Shown here one piece after another: positions 8,565-19,660 of a stretch of 64,000 nucleotides of DNA. The stretch is taken from the NCBI GenBank assembly GCA_963769585.1, contig CAVYMJ010000006.1:1302001-1366000 (forward strand), given 5' to 3'. The stretch comes from SSC3 sp963769585. GTDB taxonomy: Bacteria; Actinomycetota; Actinomycetes; Propionibacteriales; Nocardioidaceae. Within the stretch, counting starts at the first letter, position 1; each line of letters opens with the position of its first letter. The notes under the pieces were generated by a model that had not been told where the DNA came from, made no database searches, and saw only the letters and a program-made list of their open reading frames with translations. Position numbers and translations under genes: made by a program.

Positions 8565-9086
8565 ATGCCGTTCTGCACCGCGTGCGGACACCAGAACCCC
8601 GACGACGCGAACTTCTGCGCCCAGTGCGGCACGAAGCTAGACGGTCCCGGGGTCGCTGAGGAGTCGGCCACCGAGGTCACCTCGACAATCACCTTCACTG
8701 CCCCCGTCAAGGAACACGCCGACGACCGGTCCCTCAACGAGGCGGATGCGGCGGCAGTCGATGCCCTCCCCGCCGGCAGCGCGCTGCTCGTGGTGCAGCG
8801 AGGCCCCAGTGCAGGCTCGCGCTTCCTGCTCGACACCGACGTGGTCACGGCGGGCCGCCACCCGGAGAGCGAGATCTTCCTCGACGACGTGACCGTGTCA
8901 CGACGTCATGCGGAGTTCCGTCGTGGCGCTGACGGCTATGCGGTGGTCGACGTGGGCAGCCTGAACGGCACCTACGTCAACCGTGACCGCATCGACGAGG
9001 TGCTGCTGCAGGGCGGCGACGAGGTGCAGATCGGCAAGTACCGCCTTGTCTATTTCGCGAGCCACGCGGGCACGACGGCTGAGTGA
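8565..9086 (+). CDS. garA: Zinc-ribbon FHA protein (GarA/OdhI-like)
   Basis: A 173-residue cytoplasmic protein. Residues 4-21 form a zinc ribbon (CTAC then CAQC), followed by a flexible linker and a forkhead-associated domain (about 95-165) with GRH, SRRHAE and the SLNGTYVN motif. The genomic position between gcvH and a MerR gene matches mycobacterial GarA, a phosphorylation-controlled regulator of 2-oxoglutarate metabolism. GarA's N-terminal ETTS motif appears here as EVTS (residues 37-40). The start is the ATG after AGGGAGG; an in-frame upstream ATG lacks such a site. The zinc ribbon is an addition relative to mycobacterial GarA, so regulation may differ. Confidence 0.8.
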   Translation: MPFCTACGHQNPDDANFCAQCGTKLDGPGVAEESATEVTSTITFTAPVKEHADDRSLNEADAAAVDALPAGSALLVVQRGPSAGSRFLLDTDVVTAGRHPESEIFLDDVTVSRRHAEFRRGADGYAVVDVGSLNGTYVNRDRIDEVLLQGGDEVQIGKYRLVYFASHAGTTAE

Positions 9087-9096
9087 GCTCGTCGCC

Positions 9097-9834
9097 GTGG
9101 TGAAGGGTGCTCCAGCGGCGGACAAGCGGCTGATGAACATCGGGGAGGCGCTGGCCCTGCTGCGTGTGGACTTCCCGGGGCTACGGGAGTCCAAGGTCCG
9201 CTACTACGAGTCCGAGGGGCTCGTGGAGCCGACGCGCACCGCCTCGGGCTACCGGAAGTACACCCAGGCGGATGTCGACCGTTTGCACTACGCGCTCACC
9301 ATGGTCCGCGACCACTTCATGCCGCTGAAGGTCATCAAGGATCGGCTCGACCAGATCGACCGTGGCCTCGAGCCGCCACCGCTACCGGGGGAGCCGCAAG
9401 TCCCCAGGTTCGCCTTCAGCGCCAATGGGCTGCCCACCGGCAAGTCGTTCGAGGACGACGGCTCGACCTTGCGGCTCTCTCGCCGGGAGCTGGTTGCAGC
9501 GGCCGAGGTGGACGACGAGCTGCTCACGCAGCTGGAGACCTACGGGTTGGTGGTCCCGCGTCCCGGCTCCGCGCCGTACGACAACGACGCGCTGCTCGTC
9601 ACCCGGACGGTGGCCGAGCTCGCCGCGTTCGGCATCGAACCGCGCCACCTGCGCGCGTTCAAGACCGCGGCGGACCGTGAGGTCGGGCTGGTCGAACAGG
9701 TCGTGTCGCCGCTCCGGCGCAGCCGCGAGGCCGGCGCCGAGGGCCGGGCCGAGGAGACCATGAGCCAGATCGCCGCACTCTCCGTGCGACTGCACGCCAC
9801 CCTGGTCAAGGCCGGCTTGCGCGGCCTGCGGTGA
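9097..9834 (+). CDS. ftsR: MerR-family regulator, FtsR-like
   Basis: A 245-residue DNA-binding protein. The winged helix of the MerR family (MNIGEALALL, then SKVRYYESEGLVEP and SGYRKYTQADVDRL) occupies roughly residues 13-80; the rest is a helical effector/dimerisation region without obvious metal-binding Cys. Position and size match Rv1828 and corynebacterial FtsR, a regulator linked to ftsZ expression. The GTG at 9097 keeps the short N-terminal extension typical of homologs; GTG 9100 and ATG 9133 are alternatives. It starts 10 bases after the FHA gene. Confidence 0.8.
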   Translation: MVKGAPAADKRLMNIGEALALLRVDFPGLRESKVRYYESEGLVEPTRTASGYRKYTQADVDRLHYALTMVRDHFMPLKVIKDRLDQIDRGLEPPPLPGEPQVPRFAFSANGLPTGKSFEDDGSTLRLSRRELVAAAEVDDELLTQLETYGLVVPRPGSAPYDNDALLVTRTVAELAAFGIEPRHLRAFKTAADREVGLVEQVVSPLRRSREAGAEGRAEETMSQIAALSVRLHATLVKAGLRGLR

Positions 9835-9905
9835 GACCGGTTCATTTCTGACGGCTCACCGGAAGCGGGCGAGATGGGGTCGGCGGGCCGGAGTACGCTG
9901 AAGAC

Positions 9906-10373
9906 GTGCGGGAAGTCGATGTGGTCGGAGTCCGGGTGGAGATGCCCTCCAACAACCCGATCGTGCTGCTGCGTGAGGTGACGGGGGACCGCTACCTGCC
10001 GATCTGGATCGGGGCTGTCGAAGCCACCGCGATCGCGTTCGCCCAGCAGGGCGTGGTGCCGCCGAGGCCGTTGACCCACGACCTGATCAAGGATGTGCTC
10101 GACGCCACCGGGAACGACCTGACCGAGGTCAGGATCACCGAGATGAAGGAGGGCGTGTTCTACGCCGTCCTGGTCTTCTCGTCCGGGGTCGAGGTCAGCG
10201 CCCGTCCGTCAGACTCGATCGCGCTGGCGCTGCGCACCGGGACCCGGATCCTGTGCTCCGAGGACGTCCTGGACGAGGCGGGCCTGGAGGTTCCGCCGGA
10301 GCAGGAGGACGAGGTGGAGAAGTTCCGCGAGTTCCTCGACTCGGTCTCCCCGGAGGACTTCGAGGCTCTTTAA
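9906..10373 (+). CDS. Bifunctional nuclease family protein (DUF151)
   Basis: A 155-residue single-domain protein of the BFN/DUF151 family (Rv1829 equivalent). Visible family features are the opening VVGVRVEMPSNNPIVLLREV, the PIWIGAVEATAIA block, RPLTHDL, and RPSDSIALALRTG. The C-terminal tail is acidic. Some plant relatives have nuclease activity; the bacterial role is not settled. The GTG start is the first plausible one in the frame. A palindromic candidate operator overlaps its stop codon. Confidence 0.85.
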   Translation: MREVDVVGVRVEMPSNNPIVLLREVTGDRYLPIWIGAVEATAIAFAQQGVVPPRPLTHDLIKDVLDATGNDLTEVRITEMKEGVFYAVLVFSSGVEVSARPSDSIALALRTGTRILCSEDVLDEAGLEVPPEQEDEVEKFREFLDSVSPEDFEAL

Positions 10374-10389
10374 ACCTCAAGTTGAGGTT
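10373..10389. promoter_or_regulatory. Palindromic candidate operator of a MerR regulator
   Basis: AACCTCAA-G-TTGAGGTT is a perfect 8-bp inverted repeat around a single base, followed by the related direct elements TTGAGG and TTGAAGG. It lies in the 184-base gap before the second MerR gene. MerR regulators bind such dyads in promoter spacers, so autoregulation is plausible. No good -10/-35 pair was found at standard spacing, so the promoter itself is not placed. Confidence 0.4.
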
Positions 10390-10557
10390 GAAGGTTGCGA
10401 CACGCCGTAGCCGCTCCGGGGCCGCTTCGTGGACAAGCCCGATCCTGGGGCTTACCTTGGGGATGTCTTCGTTGTAGTTCCACCGTTGTTCTCCACCCCG
10501 GGGATCGGCGGCTTCCCCTCGGACTACGCGCAGCGAAGCGATCCACCGGAGGTCACA

Positions 10558-11160
10558 GTGACTGGCAACGACAAGGCGGAGCCGACCGTCGACAAGACGG
10601 CAGTGCTCGAGGCCGAAGCGGCCGCCGGGGCGCAGGGTCTGCTGTTCGACGACGAGCTTTCCCCGATCGCCGGGGACGTGGGCTACCGCGGCCCGACCGC
10701 CTGCAGCGCGGCGGGGATCACCTATCGCCAGCTGGACTACTGGGCGCGGACCGGGCTGGTCGAGCCGACCGTCCGTGGGGCGACCGGCTCCGGGACCCAG
10801 CGGCTCTACAGCTTCCGCGACATCCTGCTCCTGAAGGTGATCAAGCGTCTTCTGGATGCTGGCATCTCTCTGCAGCAGATCCGGATCGCCGTCCAGCACC
10901 TCCGCGAGCGGGGGACCGACGACCTGACCAGAGTGACGCTGATGAGTGATGGTGCCTCGGTCTACGAGTGCACCTCGAGTGACGAGGTCATCGATCTCCT
11001 CGCCGGTGGCCAAGGCGTTTTCGGCATCGCAATCGGTGGTGTGTGGCGGGAGATCGAGGGCTCTCTCTCCGAGCTGCCGAGCGAGAAGGCCAGTCAGGAC
11101 GTGGACGACACCGGGGGCGACGAGCTCGCGGCTCGTCGGCGGGCGCGCACCGCAGGCTGA
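10558..11160 (+). CDS. MerR-family regulator (Rv1830-like)
   Basis: A 200-residue DNA-binding protein. A MerR-type winged helix covers about residues 40-110 (GYRGPTACSAAGITYRQLDY, then GTQRLYSFRDILLLKVIKRL), followed by a short helical region and a basic C-terminal tail. It matches mycobacterial Rv1830 by position and length; that protein has been linked to growth and recovery from antibiotics. The GTG at 10558 is chosen for its upstream GGAGG; the frame is open further upstream, but that part reads like leader sequence. Candidate operator at 10373-10389. Confidence 0.8.
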   Translation: MTGNDKAEPTVDKTAVLEAEAAAGAQGLLFDDELSPIAGDVGYRGPTACSAAGITYRQLDYWARTGLVEPTVRGATGSGTQRLYSFRDILLLKVIKRLLDAGISLQQIRIAVQHLRERGTDDLTRVTLMSDGASVYECTSSDEVIDLLAGGQGVFGIAIGGVWREIEGSLSELPSEKASQDVDDTGGDELAARRRARTAG

Positions 11161-11245
11161 CCCCGAGATGCTCCGTCGAGCCGGTACCCGACAGGGTGCC
11201 GGCTCGATGCCTGTGCAGCCGCCGCTGCCTCACTAGGCTCGGGTC

Positions 11246-12169
11246 ATGGGAACCGGGCACGGGCATGGCCAGACACCGTCCGGAGGCAGCAGCGCCCGAC
11301 ATCTGACCGCTGCGCTGGTCCTCATCCTTGTCTTCATGGCGGTCGAGGTGGTCGTCGGCTTCGCGGCCAGTTCACTGGCCCTCCTCTCAGACGCGGCCCA
11401 CATGCTCACCGACGCAGCCGCGATCGGGTTGGCGCTCTTCGCGATGCGCCTGGCTGCCCGACCCGCCCACGGGAACTTCACTTTCGGACTGCGCCGCGTG
11501 GAGATCCTCGCGGCACAAGCCAACGGGGTGACGCTGCTCCTGCTGTGCGTGTACTTCGTCTACGAAGCCGTACGCCGGCTGCTCGACCCCCCGGCGGTCA
11601 TCGGTGGCCTGGTGCTGGGCACCGCGGTGACCGGCATCATGGTCAACCTGGTGGCTACCTGGCTGGTGAGCCGGGCCTCCCGGGCGTCGCTGAACGTGGA
11701 GGGGGCCTACCAGCACATCCTCAACGACCTGTTCGCCTTCATCGCCACAGCGCTCGCGGCCGTCGTCGTCCTCACCACCGGCTGGTACCAGGCCGACGCC
11801 GTCGCGACGCTGGTAGTCGCCGCCCTGATGGCCATTGCCGGCTGGCGGCTGATCAGTGCCTCGTGGCGGATCTTCCTGGAGGCAGCCCCAGCCGGGCTGG
11901 ACGTGTCCTCCATCGACGCAGACCTGCACCGGCTGGCCGGAGTGGTCGACGTCCACGACCTGCATGTCTGGGAGGTCACCTCCGGGTTCCCGGCCCTCTC
12001 GGCTCATGTACTGGTGAGTCCGGAGACCGACTGTCACGCGGCGAGGCTCGAGATCGTCGACCTGCTCAACACGCGCTATGCCATCGAGCACAGCACCCTG
12101 CAGATCGACCACGCGATACCACCCCAGGTGATTCCGGCTGAGACGCTGCTGCACAGACCGCCTCCGTAG
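11246..12169 (+). CDS. Cation diffusion facilitator, zinc/cobalt exporter type
   Basis: A 307-residue membrane transporter of the CDF family (CzcD/ZitB-like) that exports divalent metal ions, usually zinc, in exchange for protons. Six transmembrane helices are visible. Helices 2 and 5 carry the metal-site motifs HMLTD and HILND. A His-rich N-terminus (GHGHG) and a C-terminal cytoplasmic domain of about 90 residues with VHDLHVWEVTSG complete the family pattern. It stands 85 bases after the MerR gene, possibly in the same transcript, and ahead of the glycine riboswitch. Confidence 0.9.
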   Translation: MGTGHGHGQTPSGGSSARHLTAALVLILVFMAVEVVVGFAASSLALLSDAAHMLTDAAAIGLALFAMRLAARPAHGNFTFGLRRVEILAAQANGVTLLLLCVYFVYEAVRRLLDPPAVIGGLVLGTAVTGIMVNLVATWLVSRASRASLNVEGAYQHILNDLFAFIATALAAVVVLTTGWYQADAVATLVVAALMAIAGWRLISASWRIFLEAAPAGLDVSSIDADLHRLAGVVDVHDLHVWEVTSGFPALSAHVLVSPETDCHAARLEIVDLLNTRYAIEHSTLQIDHAIPPQVIPAETLLHRPPP

Positions 12170-12189
12170 CGCTGGTAGATTGAGGGTCG

Positions 12190-12292
12190 CTGCACACCGC
12201 GCGGGAGAGTCCCGTTAACGGGCGCCGAAGGGGCAATTCCTCCCCGGAACCTCTCAGGCACCAGGACCGCGCGGGCAGGCGACTCTGGAGGC
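12190..12292 (+). promoter_or_regulatory. Glycine riboswitch
   Basis: The conserved glycine-aptamer elements are in order: GGGAGAG, then GCGCCGAAGGGGCAA, CTCTCAGGCA, GGACCG and the closing CTCTGGAG, which pairs with GGGAGAG to form P1. It lies directly upstream of gcvP, whose product uses glycine. Only one aptamer is clear; the following 40 bases do not repeat the core. An intrinsic terminator is not obvious, so control may act on translation or in a way not visible here. Confidence 0.92.
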
Positions 12293-12340
12293 GAGGGCCA
12301 ACAGAGGGGGAGGCGACCGAACCGACGTTTTGGAGCCTCC

Positions 12341-15184
<2,844 letters not shown>

Positions 15185-15306
15185 GACCGGGCCGGGAGCA
15201 GGGCTGATCGAGCAACTCTGCGCAGGTTGGGCCAGGTGGCCACCTGAGCAGCCAGAGCGCGCGCTACCGTCGAGGTGGTCCGAGTTCCAGGTGAAGAGGT
15301 GACGGC

Positions 15307-16203
15307 GTGGTCGTGACGATCGGGGTCGCCCTGGCGGCTGCCTGCTTCTTCGCTCTGGGCAACGCCGTCCAGCACCGGGCCGCCGGCCGCGTCCCCTCCG
15401 ACGGCGGTGTCGTCCGGCTGGTCATCGACCTGTTCAGCAGCCCGCAGTGGTTGCTGGGCTCAGCCTTCGCGCTCACAGCTTTCGGTCTGCACATCACCGC
15501 GATGAACCTCGGCGTCGTGGCAGTGGTCCAGCCCTTCATGCTCGGCGCGGTCCTGCTGGCCGTACCCATTCGTGCGTTCCTCGACCACATGATGCCCACC
15601 GGCTCGGAGATGTTCTGGGTCGCCTTCACCGTCGTGGCCATCGTGGTCTTCGTGTCAGCAGCCAACAGCGAGCGTGACCAGGGGCCTCCCCACGACGGCC
15701 GCGCGTTGGGTGTGGTCCTGGTCGGCTTCACCCTGGCAGTGCTCTGGGCCTCGACCGCGAACAGGTTCGACGGCCGCGCACTGCGCGGTTTCGTCTTCGC
15801 TACCGCGTCCGGGCTGACCTTCGGCATCACCGCGGGCCTGATGAAGTTCGTGCGCCATGACGCCGCCGACGGCTGGTGGGGAGTGGCCGAGGACTGGCAC
15901 CTGTACGCGCTTCTGGTCGGCAGCGTCATCGGCACGACCTTGAACCAGCGGTCCTATCAGGCGGCGAACCTGTCGGTCGTCATGCCGTCGATGAACAGCG
16001 TCAACATCGTGGTAGCGGTCACGTTCGGCTGGGTCGTCTTCGACGAACCACCGTCCCTGTCTCCGCTGAGCTTCGTGGTCCAGCTGCTCTGCCTGGTGGC
16101 CATGGGCGTCGGACTGCTGAAGGTGGCGCGCGAGGAGGACGCCGTCGAGGAGGCGCACGCCGCACCTCGCGGGCCCAACCGTGAACTGGACCCTCACACC
16201 TAG
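15307..16203 (+). CDS. DMT-superfamily permease
   Basis: A 298-residue integral membrane protein with about nine to ten hydrophobic helices and a charged C-terminal tail. Helices such as FFALGNAVQHRAA at the start and NQRSYQAANLSVVMPSMNSVN later resemble the drug/metabolite transporter superfamily, in particular NIPA/EamA-like actinobacterial members. The substrate is unknown. The GTG start follows a purine-rich GAAGAGGTGA. Its stop lies within a short palindrome shared with the convergent gene. Confidence 0.75.
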   Translation: MVVTIGVALAAACFFALGNAVQHRAAGRVPSDGGVVRLVIDLFSSPQWLLGSAFALTAFGLHITAMNLGVVAVVQPFMLGAVLLAVPIRAFLDHMMPTGSEMFWVAFTVVAIVVFVSAANSERDQGPPHDGRALGVVLVGFTLAVLWASTANRFDGRALRGFVFATASGLTFGITAGLMKFVRHDAADGWWGVAEDWHLYALLVGSVIGTTLNQRSYQAANLSVVMPSMNSVNIVVAVTFGWVVFDEPPSLSPLSFVVQLLCLVAMGVGLLKVAREEDAVEEAHAAPRGPNRELDPHT

Positions 16204-16215
16204 GAGCACTAGGTG
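16197..16215. terminator. Possible bidirectional terminator hairpin
   Basis: CACCTAG-GAGCA-CTAGGTG is a perfect 7-bp stem with a 5-base loop. Both convergent genes stop inside it: the permease TAG in the left arm and the HAD-gene TAG in the right arm. There is no T-tract, so the terminator function is a guess from position. Confidence 0.35.
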
Positions 16216-16697
16216 CGCCCTTCCTCCTCCTGGGCGGCGATGAGTTGGGGTGCGTCACCCATCCACGTCGCCGGGAGCACGTCGAAGCCCGCCTCCCGGG
16301 CCGCCTGACCGACCTGGGGGTCGTCGTCGACGAGGACGGCAACAGGCGCTCGGCGGCTCAGCTTGCGCAGCTGCTCAACCTTGAACAACCTGGCCGGCCG
16401 CTGGTCGTGACTCGGGCGTAGTCGAAGCTCGCCGCGGGGGAGGTGGTGCTTGCGGAACCAGCGTTCGGTGTCCCGGCGACAGTACTCGGGCCGCCCGGAC
16501 AGGTAGACGATCTCGTAGACCTCGGCAAGCTTGACCACGGTGTCGAAGCCGACCCCCAGCAACGGATCCTTGGGCGCGGCTCGGAAGAAGCCACCCCAGT
16601 CCTTCCGACCGTCCAGATAGTGCAGCCGATGTCGTACGTCGGCAAGCACGCCGTCGATGTCCACGACGGCAATGGCCCGGCGGTCTGGTTCGGTCAC
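16209..16697 (-). CDS. HAD-family phosphatase, polynucleotide-kinase/phosphatase-like
   Basis: A 162-residue HAD-superfamily protein. Motif I VVDIDGVLAD gives the nucleophile Asp13 and Asp15; motif II is YLSGRPEYCR, and the acid pair DDDPQ is motif IV near residue 140. The pattern resembles the 3'-phosphatase domain of bacterial polynucleotide kinase/phosphatases. It overlaps the end of sbcC as ATGA, so it is co-translated with SbcCD. A role in cleaning DNA ends after nuclease action is a reasonable inference, but a nucleotide phosphatase is equally possible. Confidence 0.75.
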   Translation of the reverse strand: MTEPDRRAIAVVDIDGVLADVRHRLHYLDGRKDWGGFFRAAPKDPLLGVGFDTVVKLAEVYEIVYLSGRPEYCRRDTERWFRKHHLPRGELRLRPSHDQRPARLFKVEQLRKLSRRAPVAVLVDDDPQVGQAAREAGFDVLPATWMGDAPQLIAAQEEEGRT

Positions 16698-19660
16698 GCG
16701 ATCAGCGTAGTGACCTGAACCGTCGACCCATGCCGTTGCTTGGTCACGTGGAGCTGGGTCGGGATCCGGTCGCGCAGCTCGGTGACATGGCTGACCACCC
16801 CCACCGTGCGGCCGCCGGCTCGCAGGCCGTCAAGCCGGTCCATCACGTCGTCGAGCGTGTCGAGGTCCAGCATGCCGAAGCCCTCGTCGATGAAGAGCGT
16901 CGCGATCTGAACTCCGCCGGACTCGGTCGACACCACGTCGGAAAGGCCGAGAGCGAGCGCGAGCGAGACGACGAACGTCTCCCCGCCCGAGAGGGTCGAC
17001 GGCGCTCGGGTCTCGCCCGTCCACTCGTCGACGACCTGTAGGCCCAGCCCGGCCTGGGTCCCGCGCCGCGTAGCCTCGCCGGTGCGCTCCAGAAGGTAGC
17101 GCTGCTCGCGCATGTGCGTGAGGCGCTCGTTGGCAGCCTCGATGACTTGGTCCAGCCGGGTGGCGAGGACGTACGACGAGAGGCGCATCTGGAGCTGGTT
17201 GTCGGTGCTCATGCCTCGCACCAGCTTGGCCATCGACTCAGCCGTGAGGAACCGCTCGCGGGCCGGGGCCCACTGGGCCAGCGCCTGATCGAGCGCCCCG
17301 AGCTGGGCCACCAGGGCCAGGGTGACCTCCTGTCGGACGTGGTGCTGGCGAGCGGCCGTGGCCTCGGCGACCTCGGCCATGGCCAGCTCGCCCTTGAGGG
17401 CCTCCGGGTCGGTGGGGCTGTCGTCGATGTCCAGGGTCGCGGAGTCAGCAAGCACCGCTTGGGCGCCACGCACGGCGCGGTCGTACTCGGCGACCCGATG
17501 CGCGTGCTGGGTCTGGGTCGCCTCGTCGAGGCTGGCAAGTAGCACCTGATCGAGATCCCCGAACCCCTGCTCGTGCGCCGCCTCTCGGGCGAGGGCCTCG
17601 TGCCGGTCGGCGGAGGACTGCGCGCGGTCGCGCGCCGTCGTCGTTTCGGCCAGCACCTCGAGCGCCCGCACGCGCCCGGCAAGTCGGGCCACCTCCTCCG
17701 CGAGGCTGCTCTTGTCGCCCAGCACGGCTACGAGGTCCTTCCCGATCATGGACGCGGTCTCCTCCAGACCCTGAAGGACCTGGGTCAGCCTTCCTCGCTC
17801 CGTCTCGAGGGTGCTGAGCAGCTCCTGCAGCCGTGTGGCTTCGCGGTCGAGGGCCGCAAGCTGTGCGAGGAGCTCCACCTGGGACTGCTCCGCGGTCACC
17901 GCGGTATTCAGAGCGTCCCGGGCGGCGGTGACCCGGTCGGACGCCTGGTCTTCGGAGAGGTTGGCACTCGCCTGGCGCAGGCCCTCGAGGCGCAGCTCGC
18001 TCTGGCGGACCAGCGCCGTCGCAGTCTCGTACGCCGCGCGCAGGTCGTCAGCCAGCGCGGTCGCGGCAAGCTGAGCCGCCTGGTCCACGGCATCGACCGA
18101 CGAGACTGCCGCAGCGGGATGCTCTCGGCTGCCGCACACCTTGCAGGGGTCCCCGTCGCGGAGGTCGGCAGCCAGCTCGGCGGCCATCCCAGCCAGGCGG
18201 CGCGCGATCACATCGAGCAGATGCTCGCGGGCAGCGGCGTGCGCGTCGCGGACCTCACGCTCGCGGTCGCGGAGCAGGGTCAGCTCAGCTTCGGCGTCCA
18301 AGCGGAGACGGGCGGACTCCGCTGCTGCCTCCGCCCGGGCAAGGTCGGCTTCGCACGCGGGGCGGGCACTGGCAGCCGCCGCCATGCGTCGTACCTGCTC
18401 GTCCAGGGAGGCTCGCCGCTCGGGAAGGCTCCGCACCGCCTCCTGGGCCTGGGCAACCCGCGGGCCAAGAGCTGACAGGTCCTCGCGGGCGGCTCTGAGC
18501 AGGCCCTGCGCCTGGTGCAGCTCTCGCTCGCGGGGGAGCAGGGCCTGCGCCCGAGCCAGCTCTACGGTGGCGCGTTGGCTGGCTGCACGCGGGTCTTCGA
18601 TCCCGGGCGCCGAGGCCGTCGCCGCAGCGTGAGCAGCGCGGGCTGTCGCCAGTGCCTTCCGGGACTCGACCAGCAGCCGAAGCATCGGAGCGCAGCGAGC
18701 AGCGCGCTCGGCGGCGTCGACCAGCTGCCGACTCAATGCGATCTCAGAATCGTCGAGGAGACGGTCGAGCACCTGCTGGGCCCGGTCCCGACGAGCTCGC
18801 AACTCGTTGCGCCGACGGGCCTGGTCATAACAGTCGCGAGCGGTCGCAACCCTGCGAGCCGTGTTCGTGTGCTCAGCGGCTGCCGCGGCCAGGACTGTGC
18901 GTGCGTCGGCGGCCAGCTCCTCGGCCCACCGGATAACGCTGCCCTCCGAGGCGCTGCGGGCCAGGTTGTCGGGACCCAGGAACGCAGGAGTCTCGACCCC
19001 AGCCCTATCGGCCAGAGTGTCCACCAGCCGCCGCACGTTGGCCTCCCCACCATGGGCCCGGTCCCGCAGCTGACGGCTGTGCTCGTTGACCCAGTCCTCG
19101 ATCCTGGTGAACCGCTCGGTGCGGAACAGCTGCTGCAGGACGTCGTGACGCTCCTGGGAAGAGGCCCGAAGGAAGGTCTGGAACTCGCCCTGGGGCAGCA
19201 ACGCCACCTGCTGGAACTGGCTGGCGGTCATTCCGAGCAGGTCGGAGAGGAAGTGGCCGACCTCCTGGGCGCGCGCGCTGAGCAGCGTGTCGGTGCCGGA
19301 AGTCTTCTCGAGGAGCGAGGCCGATGCCTTCTCCTGGGTCGTGCCCGGCCCGCGGCGCTTGGGCCGGGACCATTCGGGGGTTCGGTGCACCTCGAAGCGG
19401 CGCCCGCCGAGGCTGAAGTCCAGCACGACCTCGGGCTTTGCCTCCGGGTCGGCATGGTCGGAGCGCAGGGCCTTGACGGCGCGGCCACCGGGAACCTGCC
19501 CGAAGAGGGCGAAGCACACGCCGTCGAGGATGGTCGTCTTCCCGGCCCCGGTGGGACCGGTGACCAGGAAGACGCCCGCGTCGTTGAGCTCCTCGAAGTC
19601 CACGACGTGTGTGCCGGGGAAAGGTCCGAAGGCGCTCAGGGTCAGCTGGTGGATCCTCAT
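16694..19660 (-). CDS. sbcC: Exonuclease subunit SbcC (SMC-family ATPase)
   Basis: A 988-residue ATPase that works with SbcD to process DNA hairpins and double-strand ends. Walker A GPTGAGKT is at residues 35-42; the Q-loop region reads VALLPQGEF. Two long Arg/Ala/Glu-rich coiled-coil arms surround a zinc hook, CKVC (Cys506 and Cys509), at mid-length. The ABC signature LSGGE and Walker B TLFIDEGFGMLD are near the C-terminus. The ATG at 19660 overlaps the sbcD stop; the longer open frame upstream is antisense-like shadow inside sbcD. Confidence 0.93.
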   Translation of the reverse strand: MRIHQLTLSAFGPFPGTHVVDFEELNDAGVFLVTGPTGAGKTTILDGVCFALFGQVPGGRAVKALRSDHADPEAKPEVVLDFSLGGRRFEVHRTPEWSRPKRRGPGTTQEKASASLLEKTSGTDTLLSARAQEVGHFLSDLLGMTASQFQQVALLPQGEFQTFLRASSQERHDVLQQLFRTERFTRIEDWVNEHSRQLRDRAHGGEANVRRLVDTLADRAGVETPAFLGPDNLARSASEGSVIRWAEELAADARTVLAAAAAEHTNTARRVATARDCYDQARRRNELRARRDRAQQVLDRLLDDSEIALSRQLVDAAERAARCAPMLRLLVESRKALATARAAHAAATASAPGIEDPRAASQRATVELARAQALLPRERELHQAQGLLRAAREDLSALGPRVAQAQEAVRSLPERRASLDEQVRRMAAAASARPACEADLARAEAAAESARLRLDAEAELTLLRDREREVRDAHAAAREHLLDVIARRLAGMAAELAADLRDGDPCKVCGSREHPAAAVSSVDAVDQAAQLAATALADDLRAAYETATALVRQSELRLEGLRQASANLSEDQASDRVTAARDALNTAVTAEQSQVELLAQLAALDREATRLQELLSTLETERGRLTQVLQGLEETASMIGKDLVAVLGDKSSLAEEVARLAGRVRALEVLAETTTARDRAQSSADRHEALAREAAHEQGFGDLDQVLLASLDEATQTQHAHRVAEYDRAVRGAQAVLADSATLDIDDSPTDPEALKGELAMAEVAEATAARQHHVRQEVTLALVAQLGALDQALAQWAPARERFLTAESMAKLVRGMSTDNQLQMRLSSYVLATRLDQVIEAANERLTHMREQRYLLERTGEATRRGTQAGLGLQVVDEWTGETRAPSTLSGGETFVVSLALALGLSDVVSTESGGVQIATLFIDEGFGMLDLDTLDDVMDRLDGLRAGGRTVGVVSHVTELRDRIPTQLHVTKQRHGSTVQVTTLIA

